Shown piece after piece: positions 1 to 6,828 of a DNA stretch of 64,000 nucleotides. The stretch's first letter is position 1, and each line of letters starts with the position of its first letter. The DNA is from Flagellimonas oceanensis. Its GTDB lineage: Bacteria; Bacteroidota; Bacteroidia; Flavobacteriales; Flavobacteriaceae. Below the pieces are notes generated by a model. It worked only from the letters and a program-made list of their open reading frames with translations, did not search any database and was not told where the DNA came from. The stretch is taken from positions 124,001 to 188,000 of the forward strand of contig NZ_RZNA01000052.1 of NCBI RefSeq assembly GCF_003992595.1, read 5' to 3'. The position numbers were made by a program, and so were the translations under genes.

Positions 1-488
1 TTTTCACGGTTCCAAAATAAGGTTGCTCCTTAGAGGAACCTTTAGAAGGGCCATTGACCATTTTACGTACCCAAGGAAAGAGGACCAACTCTTCTTTTTT
101 CATGTGCATGGCCAATTCCCCAGCCGAGGTGTGAAAATGTTCTGAAACTTGATGTAGTTCTGGATGTTGCCCGCCATGCACTTTGCAGAGCTTGGTCAGG
201 TATTGTTTTATAATCGGGATTTGCCGTTCCACATAGCGATGGTGTTTTTTCTCGATATAATCGATAAGTAGGTCCAAAGGCCATGTTTTAAAGTCAGGTT
301 GATCACCTTGGTCTTGCTCCTGAACAATATCGAGTTCTTGCATCAAGCCTTTTAGATCCAAACCTTTTTTCTCTGCAATTTCTTTGAGGGTACGGTTGCC
401 TTTACAGCAGAAATCAATTTTATGGTTTTTAAAGATTTGTGCGGCACGGTAGTCTTCCGCCACCATTTGTCCAATAGTTTTTTCCATG
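1..488 (-). CDS. ric: Iron-sulfur cluster repair di-iron protein (RIC/ScdA family), C-terminus cut by window edge
   Basis: Cytoplasmic hemerythrin-like di-iron protein that helps restore Fe-S clusters damaged by NO or oxidants. The visible 162 residues start with the ScdA N-terminal domain, including a Cys-Cys pair at residues 27-28 in DFCCKGNRTL. The hemerythrin-like part follows, with KKHHR, a histidine-rich HFHTSAGE stretch and an HMKKEE iron-ligand motif. The last third of the usual 240 or so residues lies beyond the window edge. Start is the ATG at 488. It is downstream of an Rrf2 regulator on the same strand, and an 18-bp palindrome lies 45 bases before the start, so NO- or redox-responsive repression is likely. 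Family assignment is firm; the exact trigger is inferred. Confidence 0.9.
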
Positions 489-532
489 TTTCAATATTTT
501 TTATGCTATACAATCAGTTTATTCATATTAAT

Positions 533-550
533 CGGACAAAATTGTCCGAA
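533..550. promoter_or_regulatory. Operator-like palindrome upstream of RIC
   Basis: Inverted repeat TCGGACAA-AA-TTGTCCGA with perfect 8-base arms, ending 45 bases before the RIC start codon. Nearly the same sequence lies in the rrf2 promoter at 1046-1061. It is the probable binding site of the Rrf2 protein encoded between the two copies. Confidence 0.65.
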
Positions 551-566
551 ATAAAATCAAAATTTT

Positions 567-1004
567 TTAACGTTTCAAAAAGGTCAAACCAACCTCCAAT
601 CCCATGGCCAGCTCATATAAGCTTGTGCTTCCCAACATTTTACTTAAATTGGTTCTAATGTCAACGAATTTATCGTGTAGGGGACAAGGCTTGTTTGCAT
701 TACACTCTTTGAGTCCCAGACCACAACCCTTAAAGATCTTATCCCCATCGATAGCCTTGACGATCATATTCAATTTTACATTGTTCATTTCCTCTCGATC
801 AATTTCAAAGCCACCGGTAGGCCCTTTTACCGATTTTATGATATCGTTCCTAGTAAGTAGTTGTAGGGTTTTGGCAGTAAAAGCAATGGGTGAATCTATT
901 TCCTCGGCGATCTCATTTACGCTGACACGTCTTCCTTCCAAAGATTGGAGTGTAATATATACCGCAGCGCGTATGCCATATTCACAGGCTTTTGAAAACA
1001 TCAT
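567..1004 (-). CDS. Rrf2 family transcriptional regulator with three-cysteine cluster (NsrR/IscR-like)
   Basis: A 145-residue DNA-binding repressor of the Rrf2 family. The N-terminal winged helix spans roughly residues 1-75 and includes the GPTGGF wing motif. Three cysteines, C94, C101 and C107, spaced C-x6-C-x5-C, would hold an Fe-S cluster as in NsrR and IscR. It lies directly upstream of the RIC gene on the same strand (78-base gap), and near-identical palindromes precede both genes. This points to an autoregulated NO- or iron-sulfur-sensing repressor of RIC. Whether it is functionally NsrR or a different sensor cannot be told from sequence. The family call is secure. Confidence 0.9.
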   Translation of the reverse strand: MMFSKACEYGIRAAVYITLQSLEGRRVSVNEIAEEIDSPIAFTAKTLQLLTRNDIIKSVKGPTGGFEIDREEMNNVKLNMIVKAIDGDKIFKGCGLGLKECNANKPCPLHDKFVDIRTNLSKMLGSTSLYELAMGLEVGLTFLKR

Positions 1005-1023
1005 AAGGAAACTTATATAGGTA

Positions 1024-1054
1024 CAAAGATAACATTAAAAATAAATCGGACAAA
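1024..1054 (-). promoter_or_regulatory. Bacteroidota-type promoter of rrf2
   Basis: On the minus strand a TTTG (1051-1054) is followed after exactly 19 bases by TATCTTTG (1024-1031), matching the Bacteroidota TTTG-N19-TAnnTTTG promoter. The -33 element sits inside the palindrome at 1046-1061, so a bound repressor would block it. Confidence 0.7.
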
Positions 1055-1061
1055 ATTGTCT
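1046..1061. promoter_or_regulatory. Second operator-like palindrome, in the rrf2 promoter
   Basis: TCGGACAA-AA-TTGTCT shares 15 of its 16 bases with the site at 533-550 and lies 42 bases before the rrf2 start, almost the same distance as the other copy from RIC. It overlaps the -33 element, which fits autorepression. Confidence 0.6.
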
Positions 1062-1142
1062 TTTATTTATTTAAATCAAAATTCACTTGGTAATCAAATA
1101 TACTTTATTGGGGGGTAATCCAACACAGATTAACAATTTATC

Positions 1143-2369
1143 TTAGGTTTTAGAACGGTTTTTTATGAGCATCATGGCAATGCTGATAGCAATCAGGACG
1201 CTAGTCCAGGACAAAAGCGTCGCTTGTCCGTCGAATATGACCCATCCCTGCCAAGCAGCAATACCCTTGTAGAATATCAGTGTTTCGGTAAGGATAAAAC
1301 CGAGGAAATACCACGAAAAGGATTTTGTTGATATTCGAAGCAACTCAAAATAATCCATGAAAAAGAATAAAGCCATGCTGATGACACCTAAAAAAGTCAA
1401 GTGCAAATACCCGATTGTAAAGTCAAGATACGTAGCCGCCATAGTTGAAAAATAGGGGAGTACGGTCAGTAATTGAAGCACCATTTTAATCAAACCCATC
1501 GCCACCACTAATTTAATGAGCAGGGTTTGCAGTTTTGTCAGGGGTAGTCCATGGAACAGATTCTTGATCATTCCCCACAAGCATGCAAATGCATAGAGTT
1601 GAGCCACCGCACCCAACCCGGCAAGGGTATAGAACCCAAAAGAGGGCTTTGTCCAAAGAGTGGATAAGAAAAAGGTAAATACAATGCCCAAGTTGAAGTT
1701 CAAAAAAAAGTGGGTGAAGGGTTTTTTGGGTATTTCCAACCCATGTTGCTCGCAAACAAAAAGGAATATCCCCACTACCGCAAGAATCATCCACCCATTG
1801 TACTGAAAATGCAAATAAAAATATATGGCCAGTCGATACCAAATGGATTGAGGGCCTAAGCTGTTCATGATGGCACCCAAAGCCCAAGGCCCCAAACTGG
1901 AAATCATCATATAAATTAGGGCTGCTTTGGCACATTTTAGCCCCTTGCTCTGTTCGTATTTTGGGTCGATGTTTTTCCAGAAATGATATGCGTACACATA
2001 GGATACGATCAGGAACAATGTGGAAAAAACAATGGAAAGGAGTGCATACCCTTGAAATGGGAAGGTCAGCAGCATCCCGATCAATGTGGCTTGGGTACAC
2101 CAAAAAATACGTTTGTACGTCCTGCTGGATTTCTTTTTTTCCAAAAAGCAAAAATGTAGCAAAGTGGTCAAAGCAACATACACCCATCCCAATAAAGCTA
2201 TGTGTGAATGGCCGTGGACAACAAACCTATAATTGAAACTGAAGCCGAGCATAGGGTAGAAGCGTAGCAATAAGCCAAGTATGGCTGCCACGAGAAAATA
2301 TATCATGGCCATCTGGAGATGCGATTGATATGATTGACCCTTCACGTTAAATGATTTGAAAACATACAC
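1143..2369 (-). CDS. Polytopic membrane protein, heme-copper-oxidase subunit I-like, at the end of the nos cluster
   Basis: A 408-residue integral membrane protein with about 12 hydrophobic segments. A histidine-rich HGHSH motif (H52, H54, H56) opens one membrane helix, and further histidines lie in YLHFQYNGW and GYLHLTF. These patterns resemble heme-binding helices of distant heme-copper oxidase/NorB/NnrS-like proteins, but I cannot show catalytic competence. It starts 10 bases after the nosY stop, with GTG at 2369 as the only early in-frame start; the next in-frame Met is residue 20. It would be co-transcribed with nosDFY. A role in NO or N2O metabolism or in copper/heme delivery is inferred from position only. 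Confidence 0.6.
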   Translation of the reverse strand: MYVFKSFNVKGQSYQSHLQMAMIYFLVAAILGLLLRFYPMLGFSFNYRFVVHGHSHIALLGWVYVALTTLLHFCFLEKKKSSRTYKRIFWCTQATLIGMLLTFPFQGYALLSIVFSTLFLIVSYVYAYHFWKNIDPKYEQSKGLKCAKAALIYMMISSLGPWALGAIMNSLGPQSIWYRLAIYFYLHFQYNGWMILAVVGIFLFVCEQHGLEIPKKPFTHFFLNFNLGIVFTFFLSTLWTKPSFGFYTLAGLGAVAQLYAFACLWGMIKNLFHGLPLTKLQTLLIKLVVAMGLIKMVLQLLTVLPYFSTMAATYLDFTIGYLHLTFLGVISMALFFFMDYFELLRISTKSFSWYFLGFILTETLIFYKGIAAWQGWVIFDGQATLLSWTSVLIAISIAMMLIKNRSKT

Positions 2370-2378
2370 CTATCAGGA

Positions 2379-3161
2379 TTAAAAATCTTTTTTTCCAGCT
2401 TTGTACCGTAACCCCAATAAAGGCAGTATGGTCCACAATAAAAGTATGGCCAGTGAAATCAAGAAACCTAGATTGGTGCCAAAGAACTGTTTGAAAATGG
2501 CCCCTGTGTACCCCAGTAGGGCAGAAATATCCAATTTGAGCAGTATCAATATCCTGGAAAGATCAATGGGGTTGAGAATAGTGGCCACCAAGGAGAATGT
2601 GTCCAAAGGGTATTCTTCGAAAACGATGAGCGACATCAAGAACAATCCATCGTAGACCACGGCCAAGAAAAGCCAGAGCAAGACTGCATAGCCAAAGCCC
2701 TTTATCTTGTTTTCGTTGGATATGGCGATCACAAAGGACAGCCCTACAAAAATGAAGGTCAAAAATGCCCCGGTGACCAGTAATAGGGAAAAATCAAAAA
2801 TGGCATTGCTCCGTAAAAGCCCATACAGTACAAATGGGATTCCCAACCCCAATACCAAGCTCAGGGTCAGTGAACCGGCCACGCCAAAATACTGTCCCAA
2901 AAAGATGGAACTGCGTTTTATGGGCTGTGCCAACAGGAGCTCGGTAAATTCCCGGGAGTTGTAATAGTACATCACTCCGAATATGGTTCCTATCAAGGGA
3001 ATCAGGACAATGATCACGTTCATTAGGGTAATCACGGCCTTGGATACATCGTTGTTCAGGAACAACAATACAAAACCCAGGGCGAGGTAGAACAAAAAGT
3101 AAACATAGCTCCAACGGCTTCGTATAAGATCGTAAAAACTGTACTTCAATATTTTAAGCAT
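2379..3161 (-). CDS. nosY: NosY, ABC transporter permease of the nitrous oxide reductase maturation system
   Basis: A 260-residue inner-membrane protein with six predicted membrane helices, of the ABC-2/NosY permease type. With NosF and NosD it forms the NosDFY transporter needed to build the CuZ site of NosZ in the periplasm; in known systems NosDFY handles a sulfur species and engages NosL for copper. The gene overlaps nosF by 8 bases, so translation is probably coupled. The GTIFGVMYYYNSREFTELLLAQP region after the second helix is typical of NosY-like permeases. Confidence 0.88.
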   Translation of the reverse strand: MLKILKYSFYDLIRSRWSYVYFLFYLALGFVLLFLNNDVSKAVITLMNVIIVLIPLIGTIFGVMYYYNSREFTELLLAQPIKRSSIFLGQYFGVAGSLTLSLVLGLGIPFVLYGLLRSNAIFDFSLLLVTGAFLTFIFVGLSFVIAISNENKIKGFGYAVLLWLFLAVVYDGLFLMSLIVFEEYPLDTFSLVATILNPIDLSRILILLKLDISALLGYTGAIFKQFFGTNLGFLISLAILLLWTILPLLGLRYKAGKKDF

Positions 3162-3864
3162 GGCTAGCTGTTGTTATGGCCGCAATGGCGTGTTCAAAAT
3201 TGGTTTGTTCAGTCTGTTCCATAAGTTTTCCGATACACCCTTTGAAATAAATTTCCCCTTCCAACAGGTATACGATTTCATCGGCCACTTCTTCCACAAA
3301 CTGCATGATGTGCGAAGTGATCAAAATGGTTTTTCCATTGGCCTTTTCTTTTTGGATCAATTCCTTTAAATGAATCAATGCCTTGGGGTCCAAACCTGTG
3401 GTAGGTTCATCCAAAATAATCAGTGGACTATCAAACATAAAGGTCAGAACGATATTCACTTTTTGCTTGGTGCCCCCGGATAGGGTGGCCAGTTTTTTGT
3501 TCAAAAACGGTTCCAGTCCAAAGAGGTCGATGAGCTCAGCTTCTTCACTAGGGCTGTTTCTGAGATCTTTGATCATACCGATCAGTTCCTTGACCTTGAT
3601 ATTGGGTGGGAAATTGGCAATTTGCGGGAGGTAATCGATTTTTTTGCGGTATTTCCATCCTTTTTTTATCGGTTCTCCCAAAACCGAGATCTGTCCTTTA
3701 TTTGGAATCACCATGCCCAAGATACTCTTGATCAAAGTGGTTTTTCCGGAACCATTTGGCCCGAGAATGGCATAAATGTTACCCTTGTCAATGCTTAGGT
3801 CAACCCCTTTCAAAACCTGGTTCTTGCCAAATTGCTTGTGAAGCTTGTTTATTTCAATGGTCAT
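3154..3864 (-). CDS. nosF: NosF, ATP-binding subunit of the NosDFY transporter
   Basis: A 236-residue cytoplasmic ABC ATPase. It has Walker A GPNGSGKTT at residues 35-43, the ABC signature LSGGTKQ, Walker B with LIILDEPTTGLD, and a switch histidine in TSHIM. It powers NosY during maturation of nitrous oxide reductase. The gene overlaps nosD by 4 bases (ATGA) and nosY by 8, a tightly coupled D-F-Y order as in known nos operons. The ATPase family alone is unspecific; the neighbours fix the assignment. Confidence 0.9.
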   Translation of the reverse strand: MTIEINKLHKQFGKNQVLKGVDLSIDKGNIYAILGPNGSGKTTLIKSILGMVIPNKGQISVLGEPIKKGWKYRKKIDYLPQIANFPPNIKVKELIGMIKDLRNSPSEEAELIDLFGLEPFLNKKLATLSGGTKQKVNIVLTFMFDSPLIILDEPTTGLDPKALIHLKELIQKEKANGKTILITSHIMQFVEEVADEIVYLLEGEIYFKGCIGKLMEQTEQTNFEHAIAAITTASHA

Positions 3865-5111
3865 GATCGTACTTTCATTAAAGGTTGGGCATCTTTTAAA
3901 TTATCGGGCGTAAAAACCGGGGAGACCCTTTCCGAGAAATCAATAATGTCCATAAAAAGACTCCGTAATAGCACAATGGTCTCTGGAGTTCGGTTCACAA
4001 CATAGGAAAATAGTTTTACTGGACGATAGGGAACATCCCCAATGCCATCCTTGTCCAAATCGTATCCCGTATAACTGCTCCAGAAATTACCCTCAAAGAC
4101 ATTATCGTTGAGTTTGCTGTTGTAGGAGATGTCAAAGGAATTGTACAAGAAATTATTGCCTTTGAAAATATTGGTATAACATGCTCCGATTACACGTATG
4201 GCCCAACCATTGCCAATAAAATCGTTGTCGTTGTACTTGATTCGGTTCGACCCTTCTATGTTGATACCGATGGTGTTCTCCTCAAAAATGTTTCCACTGA
4301 TTTCCGCATCGTTGATCTCTTTCAATAACATACCATAGGCAGCCGTGCCCCAATTCTTCCGAAAGGTGTTGTTTCTCATTGTGATGAATTTGGAGAACAT
4401 CACGGCGACACCAGCGCCATTATTTTCAAAAGTATTGTTGGTATAGACATCATTGTTGGAGAACATGAAATGGAGGCCATAGCGAAGATTCTCCATGCTC
4501 ACATTTTCAGCAATGGTGATCTCATCGGAAAATTCGAGGTAGATGCCGTCCCGGGTACCCTGTACATGGTTTTTTAGCACTTCTATCCCTGAAGAATACC
4601 AAAGCTGTATCCCATTGCCCGAGTTGTATTCGTCGACAGCTTCCCCTATGATCCTGTTGTGGTAGACTTTGCCATGGGATGATTTCTCCAAATAGATTCC
4701 AAAGAACAATTGCTCCAACACCATGTTCTGAATAAGGAAATTCTTGCTCTGTACCACACGTATCGCAGCATTGTCCTTGGTATAACTGACCCCTACATTG
4801 ATGATGAAAAGTCCATCTAAAGTGACATGGTCCGATGTAACCCTGAAAATCTCCCCTTTTTTTTCACCATCCACAATAGGATAACCGACTCCTCTTATAA
4901 CTAAGGGTTTATCCACCAATATTTCAAATTCCCGATACGTGCCCTTTTGTACCAATAGGGTGTCATAGGGCTGGGCTAGGGAAATGGTCTCCTTAATGGA
5001 GTTGTGCTCGCAGTCGTCACAGACATTCCATGTTTTCGCCCAAACCAAAGACGTCCACAGCAGAAGCGGCAGGGCTAGGATAAATTTGTAATGTGGATGG
5101 GAGGTTGGCAT
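3861..5111 (-). CDS. nosD: NosD, periplasmic beta-helix protein for NosZ maturation
   Basis: A 416-residue exported protein with an N-terminal signal peptide ending near LVWAKT (residues 20-27). The rest is a right-handed parallel beta-helix, visible as many short repeats rich in asparagine such as NNTFENNGAG and NDNDFIGNG (CASH/NosD fold). NosD works with NosFY on the periplasmic side to complete the copper-sulfur CuZ site. A CDDCEH motif sits just after the signal peptide. Length fits the family. Start is the ATG at 5111; a 75-base gap separates it from the PNPOx-like gene upstream. Confidence 0.92.
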   Translation of the reverse strand: MPTSHPHYKFILALPLLLWTSLVWAKTWNVCDDCEHNSIKETISLAQPYDTLLVQKGTYREFEILVDKPLVIRGVGYPIVDGEKKGEIFRVTSDHVTLDGLFIINVGVSYTKDNAAIRVVQSKNFLIQNMVLEQLFFGIYLEKSSHGKVYHNRIIGEAVDEYNSGNGIQLWYSSGIEVLKNHVQGTRDGIYLEFSDEITIAENVSMENLRYGLHFMFSNNDVYTNNTFENNGAGVAVMFSKFITMRNNTFRKNWGTAAYGMLLKEINDAEISGNIFEENTIGINIEGSNRIKYNDNDFIGNGWAIRVIGACYTNIFKGNNFLYNSFDISYNSKLNDNVFEGNFWSSYTGYDLDKDGIGDVPYRPVKLFSYVVNRTPETIVLLRSLFMDIIDFSERVSPVFTPDNLKDAQPLMKVRS

Positions 5112-5186
5112 ATAGTGATTACTATTTATGAGGTTCTATATTTAAATCCATTTAGGTTCGTTTTCCAAGTATCCGTTAGATGTAAC

Positions 5187-5642
5187 CTATAATTCCTTTA
5201 CTAACTTTCCCGTAATGTCGGTAACTGCTATGCGGTATACCACTGGCATTTCCGCTTCCTGCAATCTACCGGAAAAATGGCTCAAGAAATGGGGGCGCTC
5301 TGCATTTTTACGGTCAATGGTGCGCTGTACGCCTTCCGCAAAATGCTTTAAATATTGCTTTGCGGCATTTCCCGAAAGCTCTTCAAATATCCCGTGTACC
5401 TGTATCGACTCCCAATGACGGAACGACTCGATTCTATCGACTTGAAATGAGACTTTGTCGTGTTTTCTTAGGGCATTGATTCTATGTCCGTTGGAAGCAA
5501 AACATAATATACTCTTTTCCTCCTTAAGAAAATAGTAGGTTGACGGTACCACATAGGGTTCGTTGTCAGCTATATAGGCCAAACGACCCACATAATTGTC
5601 ATTCAGTAGATGTTCACATTGTAAGGGCTCCAAATCAATCAT
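5187..5642 (-). CDS. Pyridoxamine 5'-phosphate oxidase-like flavin-binding protein inside the nos cluster
   Basis: A 151-residue cytoplasmic split-barrel protein of the PNPOx-like/flavin-nucleotide-binding family. The N-terminal strands VGRLAYIADNEPYVVPSTYY and the HRINALRKHDKVSFQVD stretch are typical of the family's FMN- or heme-binding barrels. There is no signal peptide. It sits 10 bases after nosL and 75 bases before nosD on the same strand, so it is co-transcribed with them. It is not one of the standard nos accessory genes. A redox or NO-related cytoplasmic task is possible but unproven. Confidence 0.8.
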   Translation of the reverse strand: MIDLEPLQCEHLLNDNYVGRLAYIADNEPYVVPSTYYFLKEEKSILCFASNGHRINALRKHDKVSFQVDRIESFRHWESIQVHGIFEELSGNAAKQYLKHFAEGVQRTIDRKNAERPHFLSHFSGRLQEAEMPVVYRIAVTDITGKLVKEL

Positions 5643-5652
5643 TGTACTCGTG

Positions 5653-6087
5653 TTAAAGTTTAAACCTTTTTTTTAATTCCGTCCATGTATATAGTTTGCC
5701 GCCATTGGCACCCAAAGTGTTTTGGGCGGCCTGTTTCTGCTCAAATGCACTCAAAAACGCTCCCATGGGGCTCGGTATGTTTTCACTGATCAAATAGATG
5801 GCCTTTGTACCGTCCACCAAAGAACCGGGCTGGTCAAAATCGTTGACCATGAACAATGCCATGGTAGATTTGTCTTGATCCTTTAAATGGTTCATCATAC
5901 ATTCAATGGCATCAAAATTAAAGACCTTGCCTTTTTTGGTAACCAATTGCGCTGCATGTTGTTTGTCCACAATCGTCATGCTACAGTAATGACAGCCCAC
6001 ATGGCCATAATCAATGGGTTTTGGTCGTATCGAACAACCTGAAGCAAGGCCCAGGACCATAAATAGCATAATTATCTGTTTTTTCAT
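5653..6087 (-). CDS. nosL: NosL, copper chaperone lipoprotein
   Basis: A 144-residue lipoprotein with signal peptide and lipobox LASGC. It has the NosL motif GCHYCSM, which binds Cu(I), and the downstream conserved FNFDAIECMMNHL stretch. NosL supplies copper to apo-NosZ through the NosDFY complex. It starts 10 bases after the upstream membrane protein gene, so the two are probably translated from one message. No surface-export signal follows the lipid cysteine (CSIRPKP), consistent with a periplasm-facing anchor. Confidence 0.92.
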   Translation of the reverse strand: MKKQIIMLFMVLGLASGCSIRPKPIDYGHVGCHYCSMTIVDKQHAAQLVTKKGKVFNFDAIECMMNHLKDQDKSTMALFMVNDFDQPGSLVDGTKAIYLISENIPSPMGAFLSAFEQKQAAQNTLGANGGKLYTWTELKKRFKL

Positions 6088-6097
6088 TTTGAATTAT

Positions 6098-6706
6098 TTA
6101 TTGTTTTGAGCTTTTCCATCCCAAGAATCCTGCAAACAAAGTGAGCATCATCCCCACGAACATTAAATAACCACCAATGGATGGTAGAGAAGTGACATCA
6201 AAATTCAACATTTTGACATGTCCCAACAATGGTGGCTTGTAGGTCATGGGACTACCATCGGGATTGGTCAATTTCATAATGGCATTTGGATCTAAGTTGG
6301 TACCATAGTCAATCAACCATTCATTAAAATCGTACATGCCCAAAATACCAAGAACGGACATGAGTAGAAACCATCCCCAAAACCATTTATAGCTTACCTT
6401 GTTTAGATATCCCAAAATACCGATCAACACACCGATTCCCACCATGATCCCAATGATCAAAGGGAAAGTGCCGAATTCCCACATCTCCTCAGGTTTTGGC
6501 AACGTATGCATTCCAATATAGTGGTTTAAGCCATCGATGTTCTGGATATCAAACTCGTTTACTCCCTTAAGACCACTAATGTGGATGTTCAATCCCAACG
6601 GGTCTGGATATTGGGGCGCTCCCAACATGATGTTCCAGAGCGGGAAAATATACAATCCCAATAGGAAGAGCGGGCCAACAATCATTACTATACTAGCCTT
6701 TTTCAT
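6098..6706 (-). CDS. nos-associated integral membrane protein (NosB-like candidate)
   Basis: A 202-residue membrane protein with a first helix at residues 5-27, a periplasmic stretch of about 60 residues, two central helices, and a final helix near residues 175-195. It lies between nosZ and nosL, the position taken in clade II nos clusters by small membrane proteins such as NosB. The soluble part has NHYIGMHTLPKP, with histidines that could bind metal. I do not recognise a specific catalytic domain. The assignment to nos maturation or electron supply rests on context. Confidence 0.7.
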   Translation of the reverse strand: MKKASIVMIVGPLFLLGLYIFPLWNIMLGAPQYPDPLGLNIHISGLKGVNEFDIQNIDGLNHYIGMHTLPKPEEMWEFGTFPLIIGIMVGIGVLIGILGYLNKVSYKWFWGWFLLMSVLGILGMYDFNEWLIDYGTNLDPNAIMKLTNPDGSPMTYKPPLLGHVKMLNFDVTSLPSIGGYLMFVGMMLTLFAGFLGWKSSKQ

Positions 6707-6774
6707 TTTTCTAGATTTATTGGTTACAAACTGAGTGCGGTTTTTTGGTCAAGGTTGTATGTCAATTTGTGAAA

Positions 6775-6804
6775 AAGCGGGCAGGTCCTGGACACAGCCC
6801 GCTT
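6775..6804 (-). terminator. Hairpin with T-run after nosZ
   Basis: Arms AAGCGGGC and GCCCGCTT enclose a 14-base loop; on the minus strand the stem is followed by TTTTTC. It lies in the 122-base gap between nosZ and the next gene, so it could lower expression of the maturation genes relative to nosZ. Confidence 0.7.
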
Positions 6805-6828
6805 GATTATAGGGTATATCAATCCGAA

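Noticed and set aside
1..488. A 73-residue frame inside the first gene (63-284, minus strand)
   Set aside because: It is out of frame with a clear RIC/ScdA protein that runs through the window edge.
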